Source: Chrysomallon squamiferum (taxonomy: Eukaryota; Mollusca; Gastropoda; Neomphalida; Peltospiridae). Taken from it: a stretch of 64,000 bases of DNA. The notes beneath the pieces are model-generated. The model was not told the origin of the DNA. It saw nothing but the letters and a program-made list of their open reading frames with translations, and did not search any database. The stretch lies in assembly GCA_012295275.1 (NCBI GenBank), contig CM022670.1, positions 39,223,251 through 39,287,250 of the forward strand, in the 5' to 3' direction. Position 1 is the first letter of the stretch; each line of letters begins with the position of its first letter. Shown in pieces: positions 1 through 11,600 of the stretch. Made by a program: the position numbers and the translations under genes.

Positions 1-2454
1 TAAGATGACAGGGGAGATGGCAGTGATATTTCAGACAAGGTCAGTAATACTGGACAAACATCAAACAATTTTATCTTCTTTCCAGCTCGTACCGAACAAC
101 TCTCCAAAATAATGTCATAGGTAACAACATTATCTGGTACTTGAAATCTAAAGAATGGATGGAAAAGAAAATGAATGAGATAAAGAGATACACATTTATA
201 AAACACTGAATAGTTTATTTAAATGTATTTAAAAATAAAATAATAATAAAAAATGATAATAATAATAATAATAACAAAACAAAAATTTTACGTTTTGAAA
301 CTCTGATGTACCTAGTAAAATTTATTGATTTAGAATATCTATACTGAAAATATTGTTTTTAAAATACAAATTCTTTTTTAATATAAATAAAAATATTATA
401 CCTTTAATTTAAAATAAAAAAAATATTTACAAAGAAGACTGACAGTTTTATATTACATTACCAGAGTTATTTTTCAAATTTATTTAAATCACACTGATAT
501 TAAAAGAACCCCTTTCTACAAACTGACAATTTAAAAAAATAATAAGTAAATAAATATAATAATCATAATAATAATAGTAAGACTTGTTTTAACACCTACT
601 AAGCTGCTCAAAGGGCCATAATTTACCAATAATAACAACAACAATAATAATAATAATAATAAAATTAAAATAAAAATAAATAATTTTTTTTTTTTTTTTA
701 GAAAGTCCTGAGGAAATTCACCTAAATAATCGTTCGGTTTCATTTCTAAGGTTTATCATCTGATTATCTTCTACGGCAATATCCCACACATCTGTCAAAA
801 TCTTGTTCACCGCAATCACACTTAGAACATAACAACAGTCCTTTGATAAACCCTGAGAAAACAGAAGACAAAAAAACATGTATATGAAATTAATTTATGC
901 CTGACTGTCAACATGTTCTTGAAAGTTTATAAATACATTTCTGAAATAACAAATAACATAACATATAAATAATAAATTTACTGAAAATATGAGTAACTCT
1001 TAAGCTAAAGAATTTATATATATATATATATATATAAAAAAAAGCCATTAGAATAATTAGAATAATTTAAAGGAAAAAAAGTCTTGCATGCTCTTTTTTA
1101 CAGGTAATTCCCTGCTCGTTGCAAAATGATTTCTGTCAGAATTTTAAAATAAAAGAAAAAGAAGATAAATGAAGAAATGGTACGTATTACAGACAAAACT
1201 TTGATATTTTAGATTTGTTTATTCATCTTTTCAAATGTGGAAGATTAAAAAATGGGGAAAAAAAATGGGAAAATTTCAGCTGAAAAGCAATGATTTGTGC
1301 ATTAGATCTGATGTAATTATAAGAAAAATGTAAACTAAAATTAAATGTCATTACTTCTTTCTTTTTCTTCTGCTCGTTGAGGTCAGCAAATGTATCTTAT
1401 TTTCAGTGTTCTTCTTTACATAACATTTAATAAACACAAATCACAACTGAATTCACATTAATCATATTTTAATAAAAATGTAAGCAGATATACATCAGAA
1501 ACTAAATTTCACTGATCGGTGTATATCACCATCTTTAAACAGGGGAAACTGCTGAAAAATAATTTTAGACATTAATAAATAAAATAAAAAAATAAAAAAA
1601 AAAAATAAAAAATAAAATAAAATAAATTTTAATAACATAAAATAAAATAAAATAAAGTAAAAAAATAAAAAAATAATAAAATAGAACAAAATTTAAAAAA
1701 TAACTAACTAAATAAATCATAATAAAAAAAAAAATTTTTTTTTTTTTTTTTTTTAAAAAGGATAAGAATCATAAATAAATAAATAAATAAATAAATTTTA
1801 TTTACCTTTTGTGACAAACGTTTGGATCCCTTTCTGTAGATATATGATCCAATATACCAGGTTCCTGATTCTGGCAGATCAATGATCTCCTGAACTGTTT
1901 CATTATCAGATGGAACTGAATAGTGATTAAGATTTGTTCTCTCAATATAAAAGTGGTCAGGAAATTCTGCATTTTTTGGATTGACGATTGGAAACCCACC
2001 ATGCTGAAGAGCACTAAAATAATAATTTAAAAAAAAAAAAAATCTAAAAACAAATTACACATGCTGAGAATCCTTTAACGAAAATGCTTCGAACTGAAAG
2101 TGTTTGGAATCTGGGAATATAAGGCGATAAATTGAGAAAAAGATCTGAAGTCTAAACATGAATTATGTTCATATTTAATATAGTGTGGGTTTTTTTTTAA
2201 TACAGTTTTAAAATAATTTTGTGAAGAATATAAATCTTCTAAATGCTGCTTGGATGAAGTATCCTTAACCTGTAAAATTTCTTATTATTATTATTTTTTT
2301 TTTTTTTAGTTATATATATAAAGTAAACAAATTTGATTGCATATATACACACACACATACATATACATATATACATCGTATGGATAATAATATGTGATTG
2401 TGATTCAAATGATTTTATTGCATATTTATTATTAACCTAACAGTTTCCAGAATT

Positions 2455-2485
<31 letters not shown>

Positions 2486-3165
2486 TTTCCTACACTGAAA
2501 TAGTCTTCCTCTCGCAGTTTGTAGGAACAGATGCTGCTTGAAATCTTAGTATGAGTTCCTCAGTGTTGGGTGGAACATAAATTGACATCAAGGAAACATC
2601 TTTGTATGATGAGTAGTCATAAACTTCGTTTTCAAAAGACCACCGAACTTCGGCCTTATACAAGTTATCAGCACCTATAAAATATATATTATATTTATCA
2701 GAATTAATTAATTATAATACATCTAAAGCCTGTTTGGGGATTTTTTATTTATTATTTTTTGTTGTTGTTGTTGTTGGTAAGGGTTTTTTTTTTTTTTTTT
2801 TTTTTTATCAGCTCCAAGGCTTTTTCATTTAAACTTTTCTGTAGAAAATGCCTCTGTCAAGCAAGCTACGTTTCTTTTATTGAGCTAGTTACACTTTTAC
2901 CACCATATTCCAGTGTCATGATAATTATAGTGGCAAAGAAGAGCTACATTATGGTGTGTCACGTAGGAGACAAGCACAGTAATTCAATCAACTCGAATCG
3001 TTCCATTGAGCATGATCTAATCTATTAAATTATTCAGACTAACTTTATTACCGTATTTCGTTAAATTATCTCTATTGTTTACAATTATTTATTATACTTA
3101 CCAACATCGACATTGGTTAATATTTGCACAACATAAATAAAACCTAGTTTAATTAATAATATCAT
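1..3165 (-). CDS. PGAP6: TMEM8/PGAP6-family membrane protein, N-terminal part (runs off left edge)
   Basis: Five exons join in phase: 3102-3165 (start ATG at 3165), 2494-2674, 1806-2013, 722-852 and 1-147, giving 243 codons before the window ends. Each junction has AG/GT borders, and exon 1 ends at a strong GTAAGT donor. Exon 1 encodes a short hydrophobic leader (MILLIKLGFIYVV) that looks like a signal peptide. The rest reads as an extracellular beta-rich region with an FPIVNP motif, a VPSDNET segment and SGTWYIGSYI. This order resembles the N-terminal ectodomain of TMEM8A/PGAP6 and TMEM8B; family members continue into an EGF-like module and a seven-helix CREST membrane domain, which would lie beyond the left edge. 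PGAP6 is known as a GPI-specific phospholipase A2 at the cell surface. Identification rests on remembered family similarity. The exon model is seen directly. Confidence 0.72.
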
Positions 3166-5251
3166 GTTAGAAAAAACTGATATCTTTGTCCAAGTACAAA
3201 ACAAATACGAAAGTTGAGAATTCCCATTATTTCTTCTACGTAAAAATCCACGGAGATAGGGTAGATAACTCTAAATGTAAAATTAACCACCACCCAACAC
3301 ACATGGGTCTTGATAAATTATTTCATGTCATTTAGATTTCTCAAACTTTACTATTTATTCTATCGTTCAGTTTATGTGACCAGATAAAACACATTAATAT
3401 AAATAATCTTCAGTCAAATTTAATGTCATTTTACTTACAGTTTTACAGCACAAAAAAAACAAAAAACTTATAATAATAATAAAAATTACAATAATAACTA
3501 AAAAATAAATTAAAACTTAAATAATAATAAATAAATAAAATATAAATAAATTGAAAAATTAATTTAAAATAAAAATGAAAATTATATAAAATTAAATAAT
3601 AAAGAAAACAATAATAATAAAAAAATAAAAAACGAAAATAAAATGTAAATAAAATAAAAATTTAATACAAAAAAAAAAAAAAATAAATAAAAATATAAAA
3701 TTAAATACAATTTTTTTTTTAATGAAATACAAATTTTTTTTTAATGAAATACAAAAAACTAACAACACCCAGACATATAAATAAAGAAAGATAAAACTAT
3801 ATAAAAATGATGTTCTTGTATTATATGCATGCTTTGTAGGGAATCAAAATTCATGTGAGGCATTTCCCCAATGGCATGTTGTGAGTGTGTATACATTGTA
3901 TATGGAATTATTCTGTGGATAGGCAGACAGGAATCTCTGTGTCTATCCATCTTCTTTCTTTCATGTTTTGACTATCATAAAACATCTCAATACTATTGTT
4001 GAACACAGCTAACTGAAAATTAATGTAAAAAGTATCTTTAGTGAATTACATATTTTAACATTTATCTCAGATCTCTGTAATGAAACATTAGGTATTAGAA
4101 ACCATATTCTTTTTTTTTCAAAATTTAGTAATGGAAACACTACTCAATATACATGAACTGGGGAGGAACAGGCTAATTTCTTTCAACGTATTTGAAGTGA
4201 TGAACATATCTTTCATTATAACAAAGCTCTTTGCAGGGAACTGCCTTATTGAGCTCTAATAGTATGTCAATAAAAAGATTCTACAGATAGATGAACAGAT
4301 GTTAATCAACCTTTCCTGATTTACAATTATTGCTTAAATATTAAAATTACCTAAATATTAGTCACTTGAGGTGCAACTTCCTAATCATTCTGAAAGACGA
4401 TTCCAAAACCAATCACACATATATAAAGTAAGAACAACTAATGTAGATTTTAAAATTTATTTTCTTTATTAATCAATATTCAACTTTCATTTTCAGAATA
4501 AATGTTTTATTATCATTTGAAAAGAATGTTAAAAACAGACTAATTCAATAGTGACAATCATTCAGCAAAGTAATTTTTAGTGTTCATATTGAAAAATACA
4601 TTGTCATACAGGTTTTCTTTACTGATTATAAAAAGATTTTCCTTACTGGAAATCAGGTTCTGACAAGATGATTCATCCAAAATTTATTAACTGAAGACTA
4701 ACTTTTAAAAAAAAAAAGCAGATTTACAGTTTCTTTTCTATTGGTAGAGTTTTCAGACTATTTTCCTTTATTTTCTGCTTACCAATTTATATACACAATT
4801 ATACTTAAACAAAGTTTGATAAAAACCATTAACTATGTAAGTTGTAAAATCTTTAAACATCTGATTCTAACATGTTTATAAATATAAAAAAAACAAACAA
4901 TACATTTCATGCATTATGCAAGCAAGTGTTTAAAATGCTGTATTTCTTATTAAGTCATTAACAATAATGTATTCACCAAATGTTTACACTATAGAACTCG
5001 GCTGAAACCAAACAAGAACAGTAAATAATAACCAATATTCTAAATAAAATAGTAACAGTACAATGTGTGTTTCCATTGATGGAAACTATGTTTGGGATGA
5101 CATAACACAAGAAACAAAATTTCAGGTTTTTTTTTTTTTTCTTCTATTCTTGACGTGATCCAAACAGTTAAACTGAATAAATGAACACAGTAAAACTAAA
5201 CTAGTTGTTATCCTGTAATTGTCAGTTCCTGGAATATTCTCTTCATTTTTA
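3166..5251. other. Intergenic spacer between the TMEM8-like gene and the CHERP-like paralogue
   Basis: No exon with good splice borders was found. The 5' side of the TMEM8-like gene must lie here. From about 3450 to 3750 it is almost pure A/T (runs of AAT, AAAT and poly-A/T). Two AATAAA signals on the minus strand (for example at 4768-4773) could serve the terminal exon at 5252-5976. Confidence 0.5.
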
Positions 5252-5976
5252 TCAAACTACATCCATATCATCAAAGATCATTTCATCCTCTGAACCTTGA
5301 CTACCACTACTGATTTCAACATCATCAAAGTCAAAAAGTAATTCTTCGTTGTCAGTTCCATCATCATTATTTGAAGTTGCTGGATCATCATCAAGTGATA
5401 CCACTGCAGATGTTTTATCATCTGAAATTCCTGGGCTTTTGATGCTTTGTCCTGCTACAATATGAGCAGGTGCATCAGCTGCAGATTGTGGAGATGGATT
5501 CTTTGTTGTTCCATTGGAAATGTTTTCACCAGATACTGCCAAATGTTCAGGCTTTTCTTTCTTTGTAGTCTCACCCATCTTTCTAAAACATGGTGTTAAA
5601 CTTCCAGGATTAATATATTTTTTATTTTCTAGTTTTTCCTTCTTCAGCTCCTGTCTCTGTAGCATCTCCTCAATCTGTTGTTGAGAATAAGAATGAACAG
5701 ACTTCATATGCTGCTTCAAAGAGCCGAGAAGTAAATGGTGACAGCCACAGACAGGGCATGTCCAATAAGAAGTAAATTTAACATGAAAATCATCCCAGTG
5801 TTGTTTGAAATGTTTGTAAAATTTCCCTTTACAGTCTTTAACAGGACATGCTGCTCCACTGTCATCATACCACACAGTGATTTCCTTGGATGAATCAGAA
5901 CTTGATGGCTTTGTTTTGTCATCTTTTGACACTTCCTTTGGTTGTGAAGCTTGTGTCTTCGAACAAGTTGTGGAAT
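5252..5976 (-). CDS. Possible alternative 3' terminal exon of the CHERP-like paralogue, with one C2H2 finger pair
   Basis: The reading frame opens right after an acceptor (TTTCTTTCAG) and runs 241 codons to a stop at 5252. It carries a finger pair of the same kind as the two in the neighbouring large exon: CPVKDC with HWDDFH, then CPVCGC with HMKSVH, followed by a Q/E/K-rich stretch and an acidic D/E/S tail. The exon enters in phase 1. It could therefore be spliced directly after the exon ending at 9065, or after a cryptic phase-1 donor inside the large exon at 6549 (G|GTACTG), which would give about 3037 aa. The large exon has its own stop at 6428 and an AATAAA at 6354-6359, so this may be an alternative 3' end. 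A separate small gene is less likely because I see no good start codon. Confidence 0.6.
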
Positions 5977-6427
5977 CTGAAAGAAAATTGAAAATGTGGT
6001 TTAAAAAACTAAAAACATTTATTTTGTGTTATATATGTAGATTAATTTATATTTTAAGCTTTTTTTAATTTTTTTTTTTTGTAACCAAAATCATTAGGTT
6101 AATTTCAAATTATTTCAAAAACATACATGCTCACAGGAAAAAATACATTCAGCTGCTTACAGTAGCTTAGTATTAAGATTATAATCTATTTAAATTAATT
6201 ATTAATTTTCAAACTTGTACGCCATTAATAAAATTTATAAATTAGATTCATTTTCCATTGTTAAAATATGATGATTCTTAATCTTTATTTATTGTTTTAT
6301 TTTCTTAGAAAACCACTCCACAATCTTAAAGGAAGAACCAGTTTCATAATATATTTATTCAATATGAACACAAGTGTGTATCTAAGGAATGCTATGTTAC
6401 TAACACTGTTATGAATGCAAATAATGA

Positions 6428-8676
6428 TTATTTTTTGATAAACCTACTGGACAATTGGTAACTATGAATAAACTCAGTCTTTTTCTTCAATTCGTTTTCC
6501 TTATGATCCTGTGAAGATTCAGTTAATATGTTCTGTGGACATACAGTACCACACAGGCATTCATATTTGCACAGACGATTGTGAGGTCCTGGATGAACAA
6601 AATTAGAATTGGGCAAATACTGTGTGGAAAACTGTGTTGTATTTTTGTTGTGAACATCTCTCCAGTGGTCATACATTAACATCTTGCTTCTCGTATTAAA
6701 CGAACAGACATTACAAAAAAAAGTTTCAAGCTTTTCCCTGTGAACACTACACCAATGTTCAAACATCGATTTTTCAGTGAAAAACAGCTCAAGGCAGCCA
6801 TAAGCTGGACATTTTTGTTGACTGCGTCTCCAAGCCATTGAAATGAGCATTTGGTCTGGGTCTGTATCATCAAAATCAGTAATACACTGATTGTCATTTG
6901 AACAATCCTCTTTAACCTCACTGACAGTTAGATCATACTGTATATTATTAGCTAAACTATTAGAAGATTCAAGGTCTTCTTCACTCTCTTCACACTCAAA
7001 CAGCAAGTCAAAAGGTATGTCATCACAAACCCCAGTTTCACTTAGGCTGACAATGGCATCTGAATATTTTTGTTTGTCTATTCTTTTATTCTTTTGCTCT
7101 TCTTCATTTGGAGCAGTTTCTTCTTGTTTTAATGTTACATGACTAATACTCGGTTCAATTTTAGCATTTTTTGATGATGACTGTGATTCTATTTTTGTAC
7201 TGGAATAATTTTTTGAAGTTTCCTTTTTCTTGGTTTGAACAGTTTCAACACTGGAATCAGAAACTGTCTTTAATGATGATCTTTGTTCTTTCTGCAAATC
7301 TGACATTTTGTTAAGATCAGATTCTCTGTAATTTGCTTTTGAAGTTTTAGCTGTGTCCAAACTGACAATTTGTGGTAGTTTGTTAAAATTTTGAACTGCC
7401 TCCACACTTCTTTTCTTTGTTTTACTTTCTTCTTGTTTCAATGGCTTTGCATCAGCAGGTAGATTTGGTTTTAAATTCTTATTCTCTGAATTTAAATTAC
7501 TACCGTTCAATTTTGATGAAGATACTCTGGTTTCTCCCTGCTTTGATTTTTTAGAAAAGTTTAAAGACTGTGTTTGTGATTTTGTATCATCTTTAACAGG
7601 AACCAATTTGGTTTTCTCTGATGACAACTGTTTCAAAACAACATTTTGTGGATCAGTTTCTGTTACTGTCTTTACTTTTGAAGTTTTTATACTTCTTGAA
7701 CGTAAATTCATTTTATGTTGTTCAGGACTTGTTCCTTTCACTTTGTGATCATTTGTGGATTTGCTATCAACTTTATTTTTTAGCATCACATTTGTCCCAC
7801 TATTTTTATCTTCTGTTATATTTTCCTGTTTGTCCAACAATGAATGTTTTTCACTTTCAGATAAAGATTCTTTCAATGTGAAAGTTTGCAGTTCTGCTTT
7901 GGACATTTTGTTTTTTGAAACAGGCTTGTCATTTGGTTTAGAATTCAGTGATTTTGGTAAAGTCACTTCTGTTTTTACTGCTGATGTAGATATTTTAACA
8001 GAGGTTGATCTAGTTAAAATTTTATCTGATGTATTTGTCTTCATTTTGGCTTCAGTGGAATCATTTTCAATTTTCTGTTTTAATTTCTCGACTGTTGTTT
8101 CTGTTTTCATTTCATGAAGTCTGTATTCTGTACAACCTTCCCTTAATGAAGATTCCTTTTTAGGTCCTGTAGCTTTTTCTGTCATCTGTGACCCAGCTGC
8201 CGATTCTATAACTGATTTAATTTCTGCAGATTCCACTAGGCATTCAGTTTTTGGAATATGATCCACTACTACAGATTCAGGTTTAACAACTGTCAAGATT
8301 TCGTTATTCTTTCTGCCAACATCATCTTCCCAGACAAAACATGCAGGTGCCATATATGCTGGATTTTTTACTTCAGTTTCTATCTCTTTTATCTGCGTCA
8401 GCAGTGAGGGATTAAACTCATGGCTATCTTTCAAATGAGCTTCTACATCACCCAGTCTCACAGACTGGTATTCACAAAGAGGGCAAGCAAACATGTCTAA
8501 ATATTCATGATGTTTTTCTTTCCAGTGCCTCTTGAAGTCTTCTCGGTTGCTGTAAAAAACTGTTGAACAGTTCAATACTGGACAAGAACGGCCAGCAGGT
8601 TTCCATTTGACAACCAGTTTACTGTAAGATAGTGATGTTTTCACTAACGCATGTGCTGATACTCCTGAAGGCTCAC
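6428..8676 (-). CDS. Large C-terminal exon with C2H2 finger pairs (CHERP-like paralogue)
   Basis: This exon encodes 749 residues. Near its start is a finger pair, CPVLNC with HWKEKH then CPLCEY with HLKDSH. Near its end is a second, CPAYGC with HWCSVH then CNVCSF with HWRDVH. The 530 residues between are rich in K, S, E and T, low-complexity and probably disordered. The first finger of each pair uses C-x4-C and H-x4-H spacing, the second C-x2-C and H-x4-H. An AATAAA on the minus strand at 6354-6359, about 70 nt past the stop, supports this as a real 3' end. CHERP lacks this exon. Confidence 0.82.
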
Positions 8677-11600
8677 CTGTTTAAACAGAATCGAACAATT
8701 CGTCAGACATTAATTTGTGTATATTCTTAATTTTATTTTTATTATATCTTTTTATTAAGAAGGCTATTCTTATGACAACCAAATAAATATCACGTTTGAT
8801 AGTAATTTAAACTTATTCAAACATTTCATTACTAGAATATTTCTATGAAACCCCTTTTTTTTCTTTCATTTTTTTTTTTTTTTTACTTTTTTAATGACAT
8901 ACAAATGTTTATAAATTTACTTCAAACAGTAAACTAAAGGCTTTCAATTCAAACATTTCAGAAAATGAAGACACATACTTCAGGAAAACATTTTTAACTG
9001 TAGAAAGGAAAAATGTTTATAATTAAAACAATGGATGATGTCATCTATAAATTATGTTTTATACCTAGACTGCCTGTCCCATCAGCAGTCAGATCAGTGC
9101 ATGGGACACCTGTCTGTATTTTTGGTTTGGCCTTTTGTTTTGACTTTGATGGTGGTAATGGAATCTTAAACTGACAACTCTCCACTTTCTGACTAGGCAT
9201 TTCAATCTCATCTGGTTTAGAAAAGAGGTGAGGTGTAAAACAGACTCCTGGGGCATCAATCAGATCAGGATTTGAATCAGAATCTTTCTTTGCTGTAAGT
9301 GTAACAAGTAAATACCAAACACTGTATAATAAATAATCTGTATGTTAGGTTGTAAATAAAATTGGCATGTCATACTAATTAGATTAAATTAATTCTTGAA
9401 CACATTTTTAAAATAACTGTAAAACTGAAGCAAAACAGCACCTGTTAATTCTTTTTAGAAATGTTATCAATATCAATATTATATTTGTGGTTATAAATAA
9501 AAGTGTAGCACTTATCAATACAGCATGACATAAAGCAATTCACAGCTATCCATATTGAGCGGTGATTCTCTGAAACGTCATAAGTATTTTAAACATCAAA
9601 AAATGTAAAGTAATTTCATTGTTATTGTAAAAATTTCGTTTACAATGACCATGATAAATTATAAAAAAAAACTTTGGTAAAAAGGATCACAAAGATCTGT
9701 ATTTTAACCTGAACATAGATTAATGAATTCAACAATAACCTTGCAAACTCTGCATGTAATTTTTTTCATTCTCTTCATTTTTAACATTTAGATTAATGCT
9801 CCACTGTTTGTTTTTCTGTGATGTCAGATCAATGCCTAATCCATAGAACTTTTCTTTCTCATTTCTTACAGCACCTGGATCCACTGGATCAATTTTACCT
9901 TGTTCATCAACACCCAGCCCTTTACCACTCCACCCTGAAATTAAATAAATGACATAAAAACATGAGTAAATCAAAACTTTAATATTCTTATAATATGTTT
10001 TAAAATTTTTATCTTGAAAAATTTATACAATACATATTAAATTTTAAATTATACCTACAGTAGTGCTGTATAAAAACATTTATATAAAGTTCTGTTATAA
10101 TTAAAATTTGCTGCAAGAGTTGCTTTTTCTGAGATCCTTTTGAACAAATAATATAATCCTAGATACTTAGAATATTCTTACAAATATCAGATAATGTTTT
10201 ACTATTAATCTCTTTTCTTCTGTATTTAAAAGGTGCTTAATCTTGACTCCTAAAATTTTTTTTTTTTTTTACAAAGATCAGTAAAGCAGACATGTAAAAC
10301 CTATTTACATAATTTGTTGGTTTTATTACAAACTGAAAAAAGACAAAGAAAACTATTAACATACATTTAAACCATTCATTATGTATTGTTTTAAATTTCT
10401 CTATAAAATAAGTAATTATCAGTTATAAATCTCACCCATCTTTTTCAGTAGCTGGTGACCTTTGTTGTCTTCGCTTAGTGGACACTGCCTCTCAAGAGAA
10501 AGATCTGGTTTGTCCACACTAAAATAATCACAACAAGTATATAGTTTTATTGTCATTTAGGTCTTTAGCAAAAATCCCAATAACAATAGTGATCTATGCA
10601 TGACAATACATGGTCAACTGTTTCACAATAAAATATCTTTAAAAAAAAATGTACTTGCTCAAATAAGGCTGTTAAGGGTGTTATGTGAAATTTCAAGATA
10701 GCAATAAACTAAAAAGGAGGAAAACTCAACAAAAAAAAACAACCTAGAATATTTGTCTGTTTTGTTCACATGTTAACTGCAATTTAATTTTTCGACAAAT
10801 AATTTACTGCCTTAAAAGTTAAATTGGTTAATTTGATTCACATGACAGTGTGTATCTAGGAAGTCCAATATTTAAATCTTGAATTATTTGATACAGCTGA
10901 CAAAACAAATTATAGTAAATCATATCATCTAAATCAAGATGGTTGTTATTTACCAGGTTGATGGAGGTGCTATCAAAGGTGCTGATGTTATTCTGACAGT
11001 CTTGTCATCCCATCTAGATCTTCGGCCACTTCTTGGAGGGCTTGACGAACTGGGATTTCTTGGATGATTATCTGACCTTCCAAATTTTCTTGGAGGATCC
11101 AATGATCTAAGTTTTCTCAGAGGACCCTGCAATTGTCTAGTTTTCCTTTGAGGACTAGGTGATCTTCTGGGCCTTCTTGGAGGACTAAGTGAGTTTCTGG
11201 TTCTTCTCCTAAAATCTGATGACTGTTTTGATAGCTTGTGCTTTGAAACTGATCTTCGATGTGGACTATAACTTCGATTTCTCTCAGATCTCAATGTTCT
11301 TCTTGTTTTACACAGGACTGCAATATCATAGTCTCGTTCTGATGGGGATAAGAATCTTCTCTTCATGATGTGAGATCTGAAGAATCTCAGTTTTTTGCTG
11401 GATCTTGATTGATGTCCGTTTGAAGATGATGAACAACTTGGACTAAGCAATGAAGGAGGACTCAAAGATCGACAACGACAATCATGTGGAAAATGACTAA
11501 TTGTATCCATTCTTGGTGACAGAGATCTACTTTCCCTTTTGAATGAAGCCATTGCTTCTTCATATATGCTTTTCTTTTGTTCTATTATTTCCTGCTTGGC

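Noticed and set aside
531-743. Leucine-run minus frame near the left end
   Set aside because: Produced by the TAA/AAT repeats; the real exon here is 722-852.
1802-2014. Frame reading MLFSMVGF over the TMEM8-like third exon
   Set aside because: The frame that joins the neighbouring exons in phase is a different one (ALQHGGFPIVNP).
7621-8117. Plus-strand hydrophobic frames opposite the zinc-finger exon
   Set aside because: Antisense shadows of the K/E/S-rich coding strand; no splice or start support.
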